Assembly: GCA_017607445.1 (NCBI GenBank)
Contig: JAEVHH010000005.1
Location: 4,159,001-4,223,000 of the forward strand
Reading direction: 5' to 3'
Source: Histoplasma ohiense
Lineage: Eukaryota; Ascomycota; Eurotiomycetes; Onygenales; Ajellomycetaceae
Length of the DNA stretch: 64,000 nt
How positions within the stretch are numbered: position 1 is the first letter of the stretch; each line of letters begins with the position of its first letter. A model generated the notes under the pieces. It was not told the origin of the DNA and did no database searches. It was given only the letters and a program-made list of their open reading frames with translations. Positions 1 through 10,634 of the stretch are shown here, piece by piece. Both the position numbers and the translations under genes were made by a program.

Positions 1-1391
1 CAGATGTATACTCAAAAACAGATATCTCAGTATATTCAATCAATGATGACAACTGCTTACACTTTTGAGATAGATGATGAATCTCCAATTCAGAATCTCT
101 ATGAACACAGATCATGCAAGAAATTCATGACTCACTGATGACTGAGCACTCAGAATGTGAAATCATGTACAATATTGTCACTCAAGAATTCTACTGATCA
201 GATATATCAAAAGACATACATCAGTTTGTACACAACTGTGATTGCTGTAGCTCAGTGATAGCATGATGTGAATGCTAAAAAAAGATGCTGAAGCCTCTAT
301 CTGTCTTCAACTGAACTTGATGTGATATAACTATCAATTTTACAGTTTTCTTATCTGAAAGCAGAGGTTCTACAAACATTCTAGTCATTGTCAATCAACT
401 CAGCAAGAGTATGATACTACAGCTCTGTGACAAAATGAATACTGAAGTAGTTGCAGACATCTTCATCAGAAGTCTGTTCTATCATATACACAGTCTGTCT
501 TCATTCATTGTGTCAGATAGAGAGTCAATTTGTCAGTGCACTCTGAGTCTGCATATGCCAATTATTAAGAATCAAATGAAAGTTATTAACAGTGTATCAT
601 TCAGAGACTGATGAAGTTACTGAGAGAATGATATAAACAGTAAAGAACATTCTCTGTAAGTTCTGCAATTATATACAAGACAATTGAAGCAATCTGCTGC
701 CACATGCTGAGATTGCAATTAACAGTTGAGATTCTATCACAACAGATGTAAGCTTATTCTTTCTTCTATACAGATACAACTTAGAGATTCTGAACTTCTC
801 TGAGACTTTCTGAGAAACTGCATACATCCACAGTCTTATACAGATGACAGAGAACATTGTGAGTAAGTTGAAGAAAGTCTGTGAATGAGCAGAAGCTTCA
901 ATGATCAGTGTTCAGCAAGATTATAAGAATCAAATGAACATCAGAAGAAGTTCTGCAATTCAATATCATGTAAAAGACAAAGTCTGACTGAATCTCAAGA
1001 ATATAAAAATGAACTGTCTCTTATGTATGCTAGATTATCATCACATCAAATATACAGTGAAGAAAGTGCTAGATATATATGATTATCAACTCAACACCTC
1101 ATCTGACATTCACAATGTCTTTCATACAAATCTGCTTCAATCCACAGCTGAGGATCCATTCCCCTCACAGAGAATCTTCAATTGACAGCCATTCATCATT
1201 ATAGAAGAAGACAACAAACTAGAGTGAGAGATCAAAGCAATTCTTGACAATAGAACCAATCATCACTGCTGTGAATATCTTATCAAATGAGTAGAATACA
1301 ATCATTCAACCTGGGAACCCACATCTGTCTTAAAGGACATCACCACTCTCAACATCTATGAGTCCTCACTCACTCTGGTAGAGGGGGATAA
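1..1391 (+). pseudogene. Gy1-a pol remnant: integrase and chromodomain (Ty3/Gypsy)
   Basis: This is the 3' part of a Ty3/Gypsy polyprotein; its start lies left of the window. A zinc-finger remnant (CDCC) is near 237-250. It is followed by the integrase core: a TNILVIVNQLSKS-like stretch near 375-410, then TEVVADIF and IVSDRES near 510-525, which match the usual TNILVITDRLTKG and SDRGS core. The first catalytic Asp (normally DFI) reads Asn. Near 1085-1390 a linker resembling LDIHNVFHTNLL leads into a chromodomain (CEYLIK-VEYNHSTWEP). Many TGA stops sit where Arg CGA or Trp TGG is expected. A purine tract (AGAGGGGGATAA, 1380-1391) directly precedes the LTR and is the plus-strand primer site. 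Non-functional. Family assignment is firm; the exact frame path is approximate. Confidence 0.85.
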
Positions 1392-1496
1392 TGTGACAGA
1401 TTAGTATTCATTAGTAATTAACTTATACAATCAACTCCTCTTCTGCACTCACTTGTTTCTGATCATTGTGATTTTGTATAATTCTCAATGTTCTTT

Positions 1497-1752
1497 CACT
1501 CTGTGCTCTGCACTTGTGTAGTCTCTAACAATTCCTCTGCATAGCTCTTAATGTTCTCTCACTCTATACTCTGTGCTCATATAGTCTCTAATGATTCTTC
1601 TGTGTAGCTCTCAATGATTCTCTCATCTCATATTTCATACTCATGTAGTTTCTAACAATTCTTCTGTGTAGCTCTCAATGATTCTTCTGTTTCACATTTC
1701 ATGCTTGTATAGTTTCTAATGATTCTTCTGTGTAGCTCTTATCATTCTTCCA
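1497..1752 (+). repeat. Tandem array, about four 63-64 bp units, inside the Gy1-a LTR
   Basis: The core TAGTCTCTAA (or TAGTTTCTAA) recurs at 1519, 1582, 1646 and 1710, each followed by an ATTCTTCTGTGTAGCTCT-like stretch. The same array is in the Gy1-c LTR (41127, 41190, 41254, 41318) and is shortened in Gy1-d. It probably lies in U3 and may carry promoter elements. Confidence 0.75.
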
Positions 1753-1807
1753 CTCTGTGCTTCACTGTGGAGTGGCTTCTAATATTCTTCCACTCTGAAT
1801 TTCTCTC

Positions 1808-1815
1808 TATAAAAA
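1808..1815 (+). promoter_or_regulatory. TATA box of the Gy1 LTR promoter
   Basis: TATAAAAA lies about 120 bp from the LTR end, in the usual position for a retrotransposon Pol II promoter. The equivalents in Gy1-c and Gy1-d read TATAAGAA. Confidence 0.55.
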
Positions 1816-1932
1816 CCCTCTTTGTATGATCTTTTCTTCTGATTTCTTTTCTCTTTTCTCTTTCTTTCCTTAATCAATTCGTAATCTGTATTAGAATAGT
1901 GTTAGATTGTTAATCGAAGTACGCTCATTACA

Positions 1933-2331
1933 ACTATTACTGAGTCACAGCAATCACAGTTGCATACAAATCAATATATATCTTTCAATATATCTGATCA
2001 GTAGAATTTTCAGATAACAATATTGTACATGATTTCATATTCTGAGTATCTGATCATCAGTGAGTCATGAATTTCCTGCATGATCTGTGTTTATAGAGAT
2101 TCTGAATCAGAGATTCATTATCTATCTTGAAAGTGTAAACAGTTGTTATTATCAATCAAATATACTGAGATATTCATTCTTGAGTATACATCTGTGAAGA
2201 ATCAAGATGTTTTGCTTTGTACAGCTTCAGCAGTTTATTGTCAGAATTCATCTACTTCTACTGCTAATCTTCATTATTCTTCAAGTGAGAGTTCTTGAGC
2301 TCAGAACTGATTGATATGTATGTAGAGTTTG
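1933..2331 (-). pseudogene. Gy1-b integrase N-terminal fragment
   Basis: The reverse complement of about 1975-2200 matches 1-230 closely, so this is the same integrase region in opposite orientation. It is the downstream continuation of the RT-RNase H fragment at 39882-41021; Gy2-a inserted between the two, leaving GTTTG at 2327-2331 and 39877-39881. Its left end is cut by Gy1-a. Multiple stops; no function. Confidence 0.8.
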
Positions 2332-2602
2332 TGTAAGAGATGATTCTAAGTGTAATTATGAGAGTAGTGTGAAGTACACATATAGAATGTTAAAAAGATA
2401 GTAATCTCTATTATTCAAAGCTAATCACTGATCTTCTAATATCTATGAATATCAGTGAGCATTATATAGATGACAACCACGCTCTACAGCTGTCTATGAT
2501 GCTGTGTGCTATATTCATTCTTATTAATTCTGATATGTTCTGTGTTCTTCTATCATCATATAGCTATTTTCTAATATAGATATCTCTGTTGTGTCTATTA
2601 CA
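2332..2602 (-). repeat. Gy2-a 3' LTR (271 bp)
   Basis: On the plus strand it reads TGTAAGAG to CTATTACA. It has the same length as the partner LTR at 39606-39876 and both Gy2-b LTRs. By hand alignment about 28 positions differ from its partner, all transitions or adjacent transition pairs except one (AAC/ACC). Confidence 0.9.
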
Positions 2603-3136
2603 ATTATCTCTCTTCTTCAAAGGCCTGGTTCTCAGAGCTTCTTACTGCAACATGTGAAGTTTGTAACATGTGCTGTGTGATTGATATTGTATAAAGTTCA
2701 CAGAATCAGGCTGGATTAATTGTTGAGATTAATTTCAAAGTGTTGCTGTTTTGAAAGAATGTTTTTTCATCTTTGATATCATTGCAGTTCAATCATGATT
2801 TAGACACAACTTCTGAACCTCTTTTCTTTGACTTTTACATCAAAAAATCATATTCTAATGAAATCATCACCACCATCACCATCAATGATTTTTTATTTAA
2901 AAAGAATACATTAATTTATCAAACAAAGTATGCTGTATCCTTCTATACAATTTTTATTGTGAAATTTGAAGTTTTGATTGTGTGGTTGTGTTTTTCATTT
3001 TGAGTTGAGTTTTGTGTTGTTGCAATCTTTTTGATCAATATTGTAATATTGATTTCAATCTTCAACATCTGTTTTTCTTTCTTGCTTCTCCTCCTCCTTA
3101 GAACAAGGCCTTGATACTAATTAAAGTTATAATAGA
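2603..3136 (+). other. Gy2-a segment between 3' LTR and antisense gene: polypurine tract and putative antisense promoter/leader
   Basis: Next to the LTR the minus strand carries a purine-rich AGAAGAGAGATAAT, the likely plus-strand primer of Gy2. The rest is AT-rich and shared with Gy2-b 53837-54386. On the plus strand it ends in a pyrimidine-rich run (TTTTTCTTTC then CTCCTCCTCC) before an ATG, which is typical of fungal promoters and 5' leaders. Open frames here are hydrophobic and poorly conserved, and I do not call them genes. Confidence 0.5.
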
Positions 3137-3344
3137 ATGTCAGAACCAGCTGTTTCCATTGCTGATTTGAAGTCTATGGAGAGTGATATGCTATCTGTCA
3201 TTGAGAGCATTTGCTTGAGTTGTCTGAAGAGATTGCAGAACTCTTCAGTATATTCTTGCTTTGTGAACAATGAATGAATATGCTGTCATATCTGTCATAT
3301 ATCAAATAGAAGTTGTGCTGCTGTAAGTTTTCTTAAACTGAGAT

Positions 3345-6300
3345 ATTGGAAATCAGATACAAATCTTACAGATAAAATGCTTGAAGACAGAGCAAATTTA
3401 ATCACTGAGATTATTCTTTCAAGTATAAAGAAATATATTCCATTGAAAAGAGTCTCTGAATTCTCTAAGCCTTGGTGGAATGATGAGATTTCAAATAAAA
3501 GAAGACATTTAGCTAGAGTTAAAAAAGATTGGAAAGAAGATCTTGTTTCATTTGAGTATTTAAAGAATATTAGAAATGATTATTTCTCAACAATTAAAAA
3601 GGCAAAGACTGATTGTTGGAATAACTTTCTAGAAAATGCTCAGGGGAAAGAGATCTTCAAAGCTTTTAGATATACAAAGTCAAAAACAATGTCTAAGCTA
3701 CCAACATTAACTTATAATTTTCAGAATGAGGAAATTATAGCTAGCTCATTTGAAGATAAATGTCAAGCTTTTATGAGAATATCATTTCCATCATCAAATA
3801 ATTCAACTGAGATTTGTTCTTTGCAAGAAGATAATGAATATGAATATGATAAGAAATGAGAATGGCCTGACTTAACTGAAGATGAATTAAAGACAGCTAT
3901 TTTTTCATCTTCAAAGGTCACAGCAGCAGGAGCTGATACTATAAATCATTTAATAATTCAAGAGCTTTATTCAGTACTAAAAGATGAGCTCTTTGAATTG
4001 TTCTCAAATCTTTTGAAATATGGGTATCACCCTAAGTGCTGGAGGCATGCTGTTGGAGTTATTCTTTCAAAACCCAATAGAAAACCAACTATTCCTAAAT
4101 CTTATAGAGTGATATCTCTGCTGAATTGCCTGGGAAAAATTCTGGAAAAGATAATTGCAACTAGATTGTCTTTTCTATCTGCTACTACTGATCTATTATA
4201 TGATGATCAGATGGGAAGTAGAAAGCAAAACTCAGCAATTGATGCAGTTCTCTCTGTAGTTCATGATATTCAACTTGCAAAGAATGAAAAAATGGTTACA
4301 ACTGCAATGTTTATTGATATAAAAGGTGCATTTGATTGTGTTTCACTTTCTCAAATGATCAATACTTTGATAGAACTGAGAATGCCAAAGTCTCTCATTA
4401 AATGGGTTATCTGTTTCATGTCAAAAAGAACTATTCAGTTGCTTTTTGATGGAATGAGACAAGATATAACAGATATTGAGATAGGAGTTCCTCAGGGTTC
4501 CCCAGTCTCATCCATTTTGTTTGCTATATTTATCAAGTTTCTATTTATTGATAGACAAATGGCAATTATGGTGAGAACTCCAAGCTATGTGGATGATTTA
4601 GGCCTAGTTGTAAGCTCAGAATCAATTGTGAATAACTGCAATTTGATTGAGCAAGCAGCAACTGAAATGATTGAAAAAGCAAAATCAAAAAACATTGTTT
4701 TTGATATGGACAAAACTGAATTAATTCATTTTTATCCAAATTTCAGAGAAAAAGATACTGAAGTTAAGCTTTTAAGTCATTCAATTAAACCTAAAAACTC
4801 AGTTAGATGGCTTGGTGTCTGGTTAGATTCTCAATTGAATTTTAAATCTCATGTGCAAATAAAAACTGCAAATGCTGAAAGAATTTTAAACAGTATATTG
4901 AGACTTTCAAATACTGAAAGAGGTCTGACATTTCAAGCAATGAGACAATTATATATTGCCTGTGTGACCTCTGTTTCAGATTATGCAGTTCAGGTGTGGT
5001 GGAGAGGTCAAAAACACTTTATAGAAAGATTTCAAAAACTTCAAAACTCAGCTTTAAGAAAGATTCTAGGAGTATTCAAAACTACTCCAATTAAAGCTAT
5101 GGAAATTGAAGCCTCTATTTCTCCACCACAAGTGAGATTTGATAAAATCTGTATGAATTATGCTCTCAGAATTATGAAGCTATATTCACATCATTCTATT
5201 AGAAAGAGAGTTTCAAGTTCTTTTCCAAATGAGTCAAATGGATTAGAATTAGATTGGGAACTTTATCTTGATTGGAATGAGACTGATTTATCTGAAAATT
5301 CAAGTTCTTTACAAAGAAGAAGGATACCATCTCAGTTATTTAGAATTTACTCAATGATTAAGAACTGTTTCTCTAGTTTAAATGTAGAGAGAGTAGCTAT
5401 TGAAAAATCTCTCTCCTTGGAAAGAAAAGTCTTGATAATCTTGTTGATTTAAACATTAGTCAACTTTCAAAAGAAGATCAGACTTAAGAACATTTAAAGC
5501 TTTTGAAACAAGTGAAAAATAAAGCAATTCTTATATACACTGATGGCTCAAAATGTGAGAAAACAGGCAATCTTGGAGCTGGAATAGCATATTCAGAAAA
5601 TGATAAAAACTATATTCTTGATTCTTGGCAAATTGGAAAAGAGTCAGAAGTTTTTAATGCTGAATTATTTGCAATTTCAAGAGCTTTCAAATTGATTGAA
5701 ATGAAGATTGAACAATGGAAAAGATTTGAGCATATTTGGATATTCTCTGATAGTCGAAGCAGGGCTTAAAAGACTTCAAAGTAATAAAATCAGCAGTGGA
5801 CAGTCAATGCTAGAGCTGATTTTGAAAAGTCTTCAAAATATCCAAAGAAAAATCTCACTCAATTGTTCTATTCATCTTCACTGGGTGCCTGCTCACATGG
5901 GTATATATGGCAATGAAATGGCTGATAAAGCTGCAAAAAGAGCCACTGAGTTAGAAGTCTGCTGTCAAAGAATTGTAACATGATCTTTTATTAAAAGAAG
6001 AATAAGAGAATTATGTTTACAAAAGTGGCAAGATGTCTGGTTCATGCAAAGAAAAAGTGTGCATTATTCCAGATTTGAAACTAAGCCAAAGTGGAAGACT
6101 TGCTCAATAAAGTGTAAGAAGAAACTTTTTGCTACAATAATGCAGCTAAAGCTTGGACATGGATATTTCAAATCATATTTAGCAAAGTTTAAAGATGATT
6201 TAAATGATCTATGTTCAGATTGTCAGTTATATGAAAATCCAGAGCATCTTCTGTTACTTTGTACAAAGTATTCAGAACTAAGATTGAGACTGAGAGAGAA

Positions 6301-6424
6301 GTATCAACTGAATCAGTTAAATTTGAGTTTGTTATTCAATACAAAAGCTGGAAATATGTTCTTAATTGAATATTTAAATGAGTCAAATGTTGCTACAAGA
6401 GCTTGTTTGAATAGTGTCACTTGA
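3345..6424 (+). pseudogene. TadA-1 ORF2: reverse transcriptase and RNase H
   Basis: This is the LINE polyprotein used for target-primed reverse transcription. It covers the pre-RT region (PWWNDEIS near 3472), RT fingers/palm (PKSYRVISLLNCLGK, FIDIKGAFD, IGVPQGSPVS) and the catalytic YVDDL at 4586-4600. RNase H follows: YTDGSK near 5535, NAELFAI, FSDS, and HWVPAHMGIYGNEMAD near 5880-5925. The C-terminal zinc motif C-X2-C-X8-H-X4-C is near 6215-6265. The endonuclease domain is missing through truncation. Breaks are: TGA for Trp at 3857, +1 frameshift near 5420, TAA at 5485, extra base near 5754, TGA for Trp at 5981. The natural stop is at 6422. The family is clear from Tad-type RT motifs. This copy cannot be active. 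Confidence 0.9.
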
Positions 6425-6834
6425 TGATATTTAGATCAGTTGTTTTTGTTTATTTTATTTTGATCTTTTCTTTAACTTTGTTTATTGTTAATTTTCATTT
6501 GTTTCAAGCAGTTTGCTTCATTATTTGTTGATAATAGTCATTGCAAATGTTTTTTCTTTTCTGTTGATTTTTAATAGCTGCTGTCTTTTATAATATTTAT
6601 TTCCTTTGTTTTGAAGTTGAGTTGTGCTAACCCATTGACATTCTTTTGATTTTATTCTTGGATTGAATAGTTTGAATAGTTGTTTGATTCTGGGCTGGAA
6701 TTCTGTTAATGCATGTGTCAAATTGTTTTTGTATATTAGAATATTCTTGATTTGAAAAATCCTGAAGTATTTCAGGTAGATGTCATAGTCACTGACTGTA
6801 TACATCTATAATTGAAGAATAATAATAATAATAA
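6425..6834 (+). other. TadA-1 3' UTR with conserved terminal palindrome and (AAT)n tail
   Basis: This T-rich 3' UTR is homologous to 33647-34108 and to 43904-44336 (reverse). Near the end all three copies carry AGTCACTGACT, a 5-bp inverted repeat with a 1-nt centre, about 25 bp before the tail. It may be part of the RT recognition structure. The minus strand holds a 94-codon open frame (6805-6521, start MYTVSDYDIYLK) that recurs in TadA-2 and in part in TadA-3. Confidence 0.6.
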
Positions 6835-7781
6835 TCTTAAACTGAGATTGTTATAAGTACTAACAGATTATAGATGTCTGAGTGCTTTCACAAAATCAGT
6901 CAATCTTTGATCAATGAATTTCATGAGATGCTGCTCTTCAACAAAGTTTCAGATGAGAGATTTGCCATATATCAAACTGCTATTGCAAGGTTTGTACTTA
7001 ACATGCAGGTCTACAAGAATGCAGATGAGATTCTAGAATTCTATATGAACTCTGATGATCTGTTGTCACAGCAGAGTGTGGCATTCAATCATAGCAGTAT
7101 TTCAGAAAGCATGTTTTCACATTCTGCTATTACATTGATGTCATCCTCACTGAGTCAAGATCTTGGTACATTATTTGAGTTGATCAATAATGTAGATGAA
7201 GATGAGGAAGTGGACAGTTTCATTGAAATGTTAGAAAGAAACACAGCAGCATATTACTGTTGTTGTATTCAACATTTGACAACATCTCCTCATCATCATT
7301 ATGAGTCTGCTGAGAATCAATGCAAAAAATGCAAGCACTGCTTGATGATGAAGCACACTTGCATTCCAGTAAGTTATTATTCAAAACAGATGTTTTTACA
7401 GTATATAACATTAACTCATATTAGATGTCAGTGGATGTCATTGAATTGACTCAGACAGTTATCAACACTGCTGAGAATCTAATTGTTGCTGATGCAGACA
7501 CTTCAAACATTAATATTTTACAGAATGCTGTGACTGCAGTGGTTAAATTCTTTACTGTGAAGATTCAGAAGATTCAATGAGACAGTTCTTCTGAAACTCT
7601 GACTGAAATAATGATTGATGAGATCTCAGTGGTTACATTGCTGATCACAGCTTTCAAGTTATCATTGAAACATTGTGCTTTGTCAGTTGAGGAAATTCAG
7701 AATAATAAGCAGATTTGTCTTGATAACAATTTCTCAAATGACACTGATCAAGCTGAGACAGATCTGTTTTTTAATCTCTGA

Positions 7782-9046
7782 GTGGAATAAGTATATTCAG
7801 CAGTCATCATCATCTTCTTCATTTTCATTTACTGACTGACTTCTGATAGATTTTATTAAACTGTTTCAAGTATTTCTGACTGTTCATTAAGTTTTTCTCA
7901 GATTCCCAAGAATTATCTGTGTCTGTACAATCTTTTTATTTGATAAGATATTGTGTTTGACTGTGGTACTGATGCTTGTCTAATATAGCTTCAATTTTTC
8001 ATTCCTCTTATATGTCTATAATTATCAGTTCTGCTTGCAGGATTTGTTCATCACACACATGATATGGTTTGAGAAGGGAAACATGGAATACAGAATGAAT
8101 TTCTTTATATTGCAGTGTGAGTTTCAGTTTGTATGTCTGTGTACTGTGGATATCAATTATTTGAAAGAAACTCAAAAATCAATGATTTAGTTTGAATGAG
8201 AATTGTAAGATGGATATATTTTTTGCATACAGCATTATCCAGTCTTCTATCTTAAAGCTTTTTGATATATGATGCTGATCATAATACTTTTTCTCAGCTG
8301 CTTTGACAGTTTTCAGATATTCTCAGATCTTATTCTCCACTTGCTTCATCTGTTTCATTTATTTCATCACTGATTTTGACACATCCACACTTGGGGGCTT
8401 CACATCTATGTGAAGTTCAGTTGGTCGGCCGATCATTGCTTCAGATGATGTCATTTTTATCAATGTGTGAAAGACATTGTTATATATCCATTGCATCAGA
8501 GAAATCCATTCTATTCAATTATCTTGTTGATAGCTGTAATATGTGTGAAGATAATGTTCAATCACCTGGTTCAATCATTCTGTCTGGCCATTGATTTGCA
8601 GGTGGAATGCTGTTGATAATTTTTGTTGAACATGAAGCAGATAACATAATGTTGATCAAAACTTGCTATTTATTAATGAATCTCAATTGCTAATAATGTT
8701 CACAGATAGATCAAAGTTCTTTGCAATTCTTCATACAATAATGTCTATAAGTTCTTCTGCATCTAGCTCTGAAGATGTGGGCACAATTATGACTCATTTG
8801 ATGAATAAATCAACAAATATGACAATAGTATTATAGATTTGACTTTCCTTTTTATTATCTGACAGATTTTCAATAAAGTCCATGCTAATTGTATGTCATT
8901 TCTTATCTCACACTGAATGTGGTTGTAGCAATCTGTATGGTTTGTGCTGTGGTATCTTGACACATTGGCAAACATTGCAAGTTCTCACATATTCTGCAAT
9001 CTCATCACTCATACCATGTCACAAGTACTTGCATTTGATTGCTTCA
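7782..9046 (-). pseudogene. Gy2-a integrase, central and C-terminal part
   Basis: Collinear with 55529-56798 of Gy2-b. On the minus strand it encodes the integrase zinc finger (CDVCQ) and core remnants, with many stops, and continues into poorly conserved C-terminal sequence. It is separated from the rest of pol by TadB-1; ATTTGATTGCTTCA is duplicated at 9033-9046 and 25115-25128. Non-functional. Confidence 0.8.
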
Positions 9047-9197
9047 TCCTTACAACTACCCATGAATGTAGAGGTACATTTGAATTTTTCCATTTTCTAA
9101 CTGTTTTTTGTATAATTTTAACCCTTCAACTCATTCAACATCATCACACATCCTCTGCAATTACTCCACATGTGTGTACTGCACAGATTGAGTGATC

Positions 9198-10607
9198 ATG
9201 GAGCCCTCAATGTCCTTCTGTCCACTCAAGGACATTGACACAGCCTACATCAGACCACTGAAGCTGAAGTCACTGATCAATTTTGTTACTGAAAAGACTG
9301 ATAAGAGACAGAGAAAAACTGTTACAATGTCTTCTTCAGTTCTCAAAGAAGTCAGTGACAGCATCTTCACAGTCATCTCTCAGCTACAGAAGCAGTTTGA
9401 GAAGACTCAACAGCAACAGAATCTGCAGCAGAAGATTCTCATCAGATTGACAAGAACTCTGAATAGCTGAATTGAGAAGAAGAAGTAGTCAGTCAGTCAG
9501 AACTTTGTCTGAGTCTTCTGTGAAAGATTCATTGCATATATGACAGCAGATCTGAGTGTAGCATCAACTCTGAGAGAGAGTGCTGCTCTGAATACTCATT
9601 CACAGTCAAATTCAGTGAAGACAACTGTGAGAGAGCTGATTATCTGAGTGAGTATTGTGCAGAAGAGAAAAAATTCTGTCTTCTCTGAAGCTATTTCTGT
9701 CAAAACTGCAGCTTTCTCAGCTGGCAGAGCTAGTGAAGTCAGTCTGCAGCTCAAGAACATCAGTCAATCAAGAAGCTTCACAGAGAGCACAAAGCAGCAG
9801 AAGAACTCATGAGTTCTCATCACTCTTCAGTCAGAGAAATAGATTATCCAACTGCAGTTATATACTGTGCAGCAGACAATTGTTGCAAACATTCAGAGAA
9901 TGAAAGATATGGCTAATGTGTCAAAGATGAAGCTCATCAAAACAGATTGAGTGATCACATCAAGCAACAGAGATATATGTGATGCTCTGATCACTGAGAA
10001 GACAGTGACTACTCTCTGTGAAGTTTTTGACATCACAAAGATCCAGCTATCAGAGCAGTGATACAATTATGCTGTCTCAGAGATTCTGAAATTTGTTCAG
10101 AACTGAGAAGAGACTAAAATTCTCACAGATAAGATGATTGAAAGAGAGATTCTGACTCAGACAAAGATAAAATCAGTGAGCTGTCAACTCTCATAATATA
10201 AAGTGAATCTCAAAACAGAGAAGATTATATGAATTGTTTTCTTTCTCATCTCAATGAAAGACTTCTCACTCTTCAATGTCAGTGAGAGGATCAGACTCAT
10301 TGAGAAAAGATCACTGACAGTGAGACATGATTCAGAATATCAGAGGTACTGCTATTCATCAAAGTGTGTGTGACTGATGAGATGCTTCAACTGTGACAAG
10401 CTCACAAGCCAGCACAAGAGATCAACAGATGTGGAGTGCAAGAAAGCATTATGATATATCAACTGCTGTCAATTCTACTCAGCTGAACATCAGCACTGCT
10501 CTGCTACACTCAGATGTGTGAATGATATTCTCAGATGTCTAACTCAAAAGAAGCTAGCAGCTGTTCACTGTCTTGATGACAGATGTCACAGAGATGCTCA
10601 AAAGTGA
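9198..10607 (+). pseudogene. TadB-1 ORF1, gag-like RNA-binding protein
   Basis: The frame from ATG 9198 to TGA 10605 is 1410 bp, exactly as in TadB-2 and TadB-4. The N-terminal part (EPSMSFCPLKDIDTAYIRPL) is followed by a Gln-rich, probably coiled segment around residues 55-85. Near the C-terminus (about 10380-10590) Cys clusters (CFNCDK, then CCQF and DDRCHRD) look like decayed CCHC zinc knuckles of Tad-type ORF1 proteins, which coat the LINE RNA. There are over ten in-frame stops, mostly TGA at expected Arg or Trp. The start is chosen because all copies share the ATGGAG. ORF2 starts 28 nt downstream. Confidence 0.8.
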
Positions 10608-10634
10608 TAATCATCATCAGTATAGTCAGCATCA

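Larger units (their letters stand above)
1392..1932 (+). repeat. Gy1-a 3' LTR (541 bp)
   Basis: The repeat begins TGTGACAG and ends CTCATTACA. It matches the LTRs at 41022-41534 and 47836-48229. It follows a polypurine tract and is followed at once by inverted Gy1-b integrase sequence, so Gy1-a inserted into Gy1-b. The 5' LTR is outside the window. Confidence 0.85.
3345..6834 (+). mobile_element. TadA-1, 5'-truncated Tad-clade LINE
   Basis: It is flanked by TCTTAAACTGAGAT at 3331-3344 and 6835-6848 and ends in an (AAT)n tail preceded by TATAATTGAAG. The intact target is seen in Gy2-b at 54581-54594. It begins inside ORF2, upstream of the RT domain, so it is 5' truncated. Confidence 0.92.
3137..7781 (+). 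pseudogene. Antisense three-exon cysteine-rich gene of Gy2-a, interrupted in intron 1 by TadA-1
   Basis: Exons are inferred at 3137-3322, 6874-7368 and 7425-7781. Intron 1 starts GTAAGTTTTC at 3323 and ends after TACTAAC and ATTATAG at 6873. TadA-1 sits within it. Intron 2 (7369-7424) starts GTAAGTTATT and ends ATTAG. All junctions are phase 0, and exon lengths equal those of the Gy2-b copy. The product would be about 345 residues. Exon 1 carries Cys at C-X2-C-X11-C-X8-C-X2-C-X6-C, partly resembling a fungal zinc cluster; in this copy a TGA replaces residue 47. Exon 2 ends with another C-X2-C-X6-C. Exon 3 is acidic and ends EADLFFNL-like. It has stops in exons 1 and 3, so this copy is broken. 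I do not recognise the family. Splicing is inference; the conserved frame and sites are seen. Confidence 0.6.

Noticed and set aside
1..2000. Classic Neurospora-type RIP (CpA preference)
   Set aside because: CA/TG dinucleotides are abundant, while CpG and CC/GG are missing, and LTR pairs differ at CpG and CpC. The target context is different.
3345..6424. TGA read as tryptophan (altered or mitochondrial code)
   Set aside because: TGG is used for Trp in conserved motifs of the same frames. TGA also replaces Arg (CGA), and TAG and TAA stops occur. Mutation explains the pattern.
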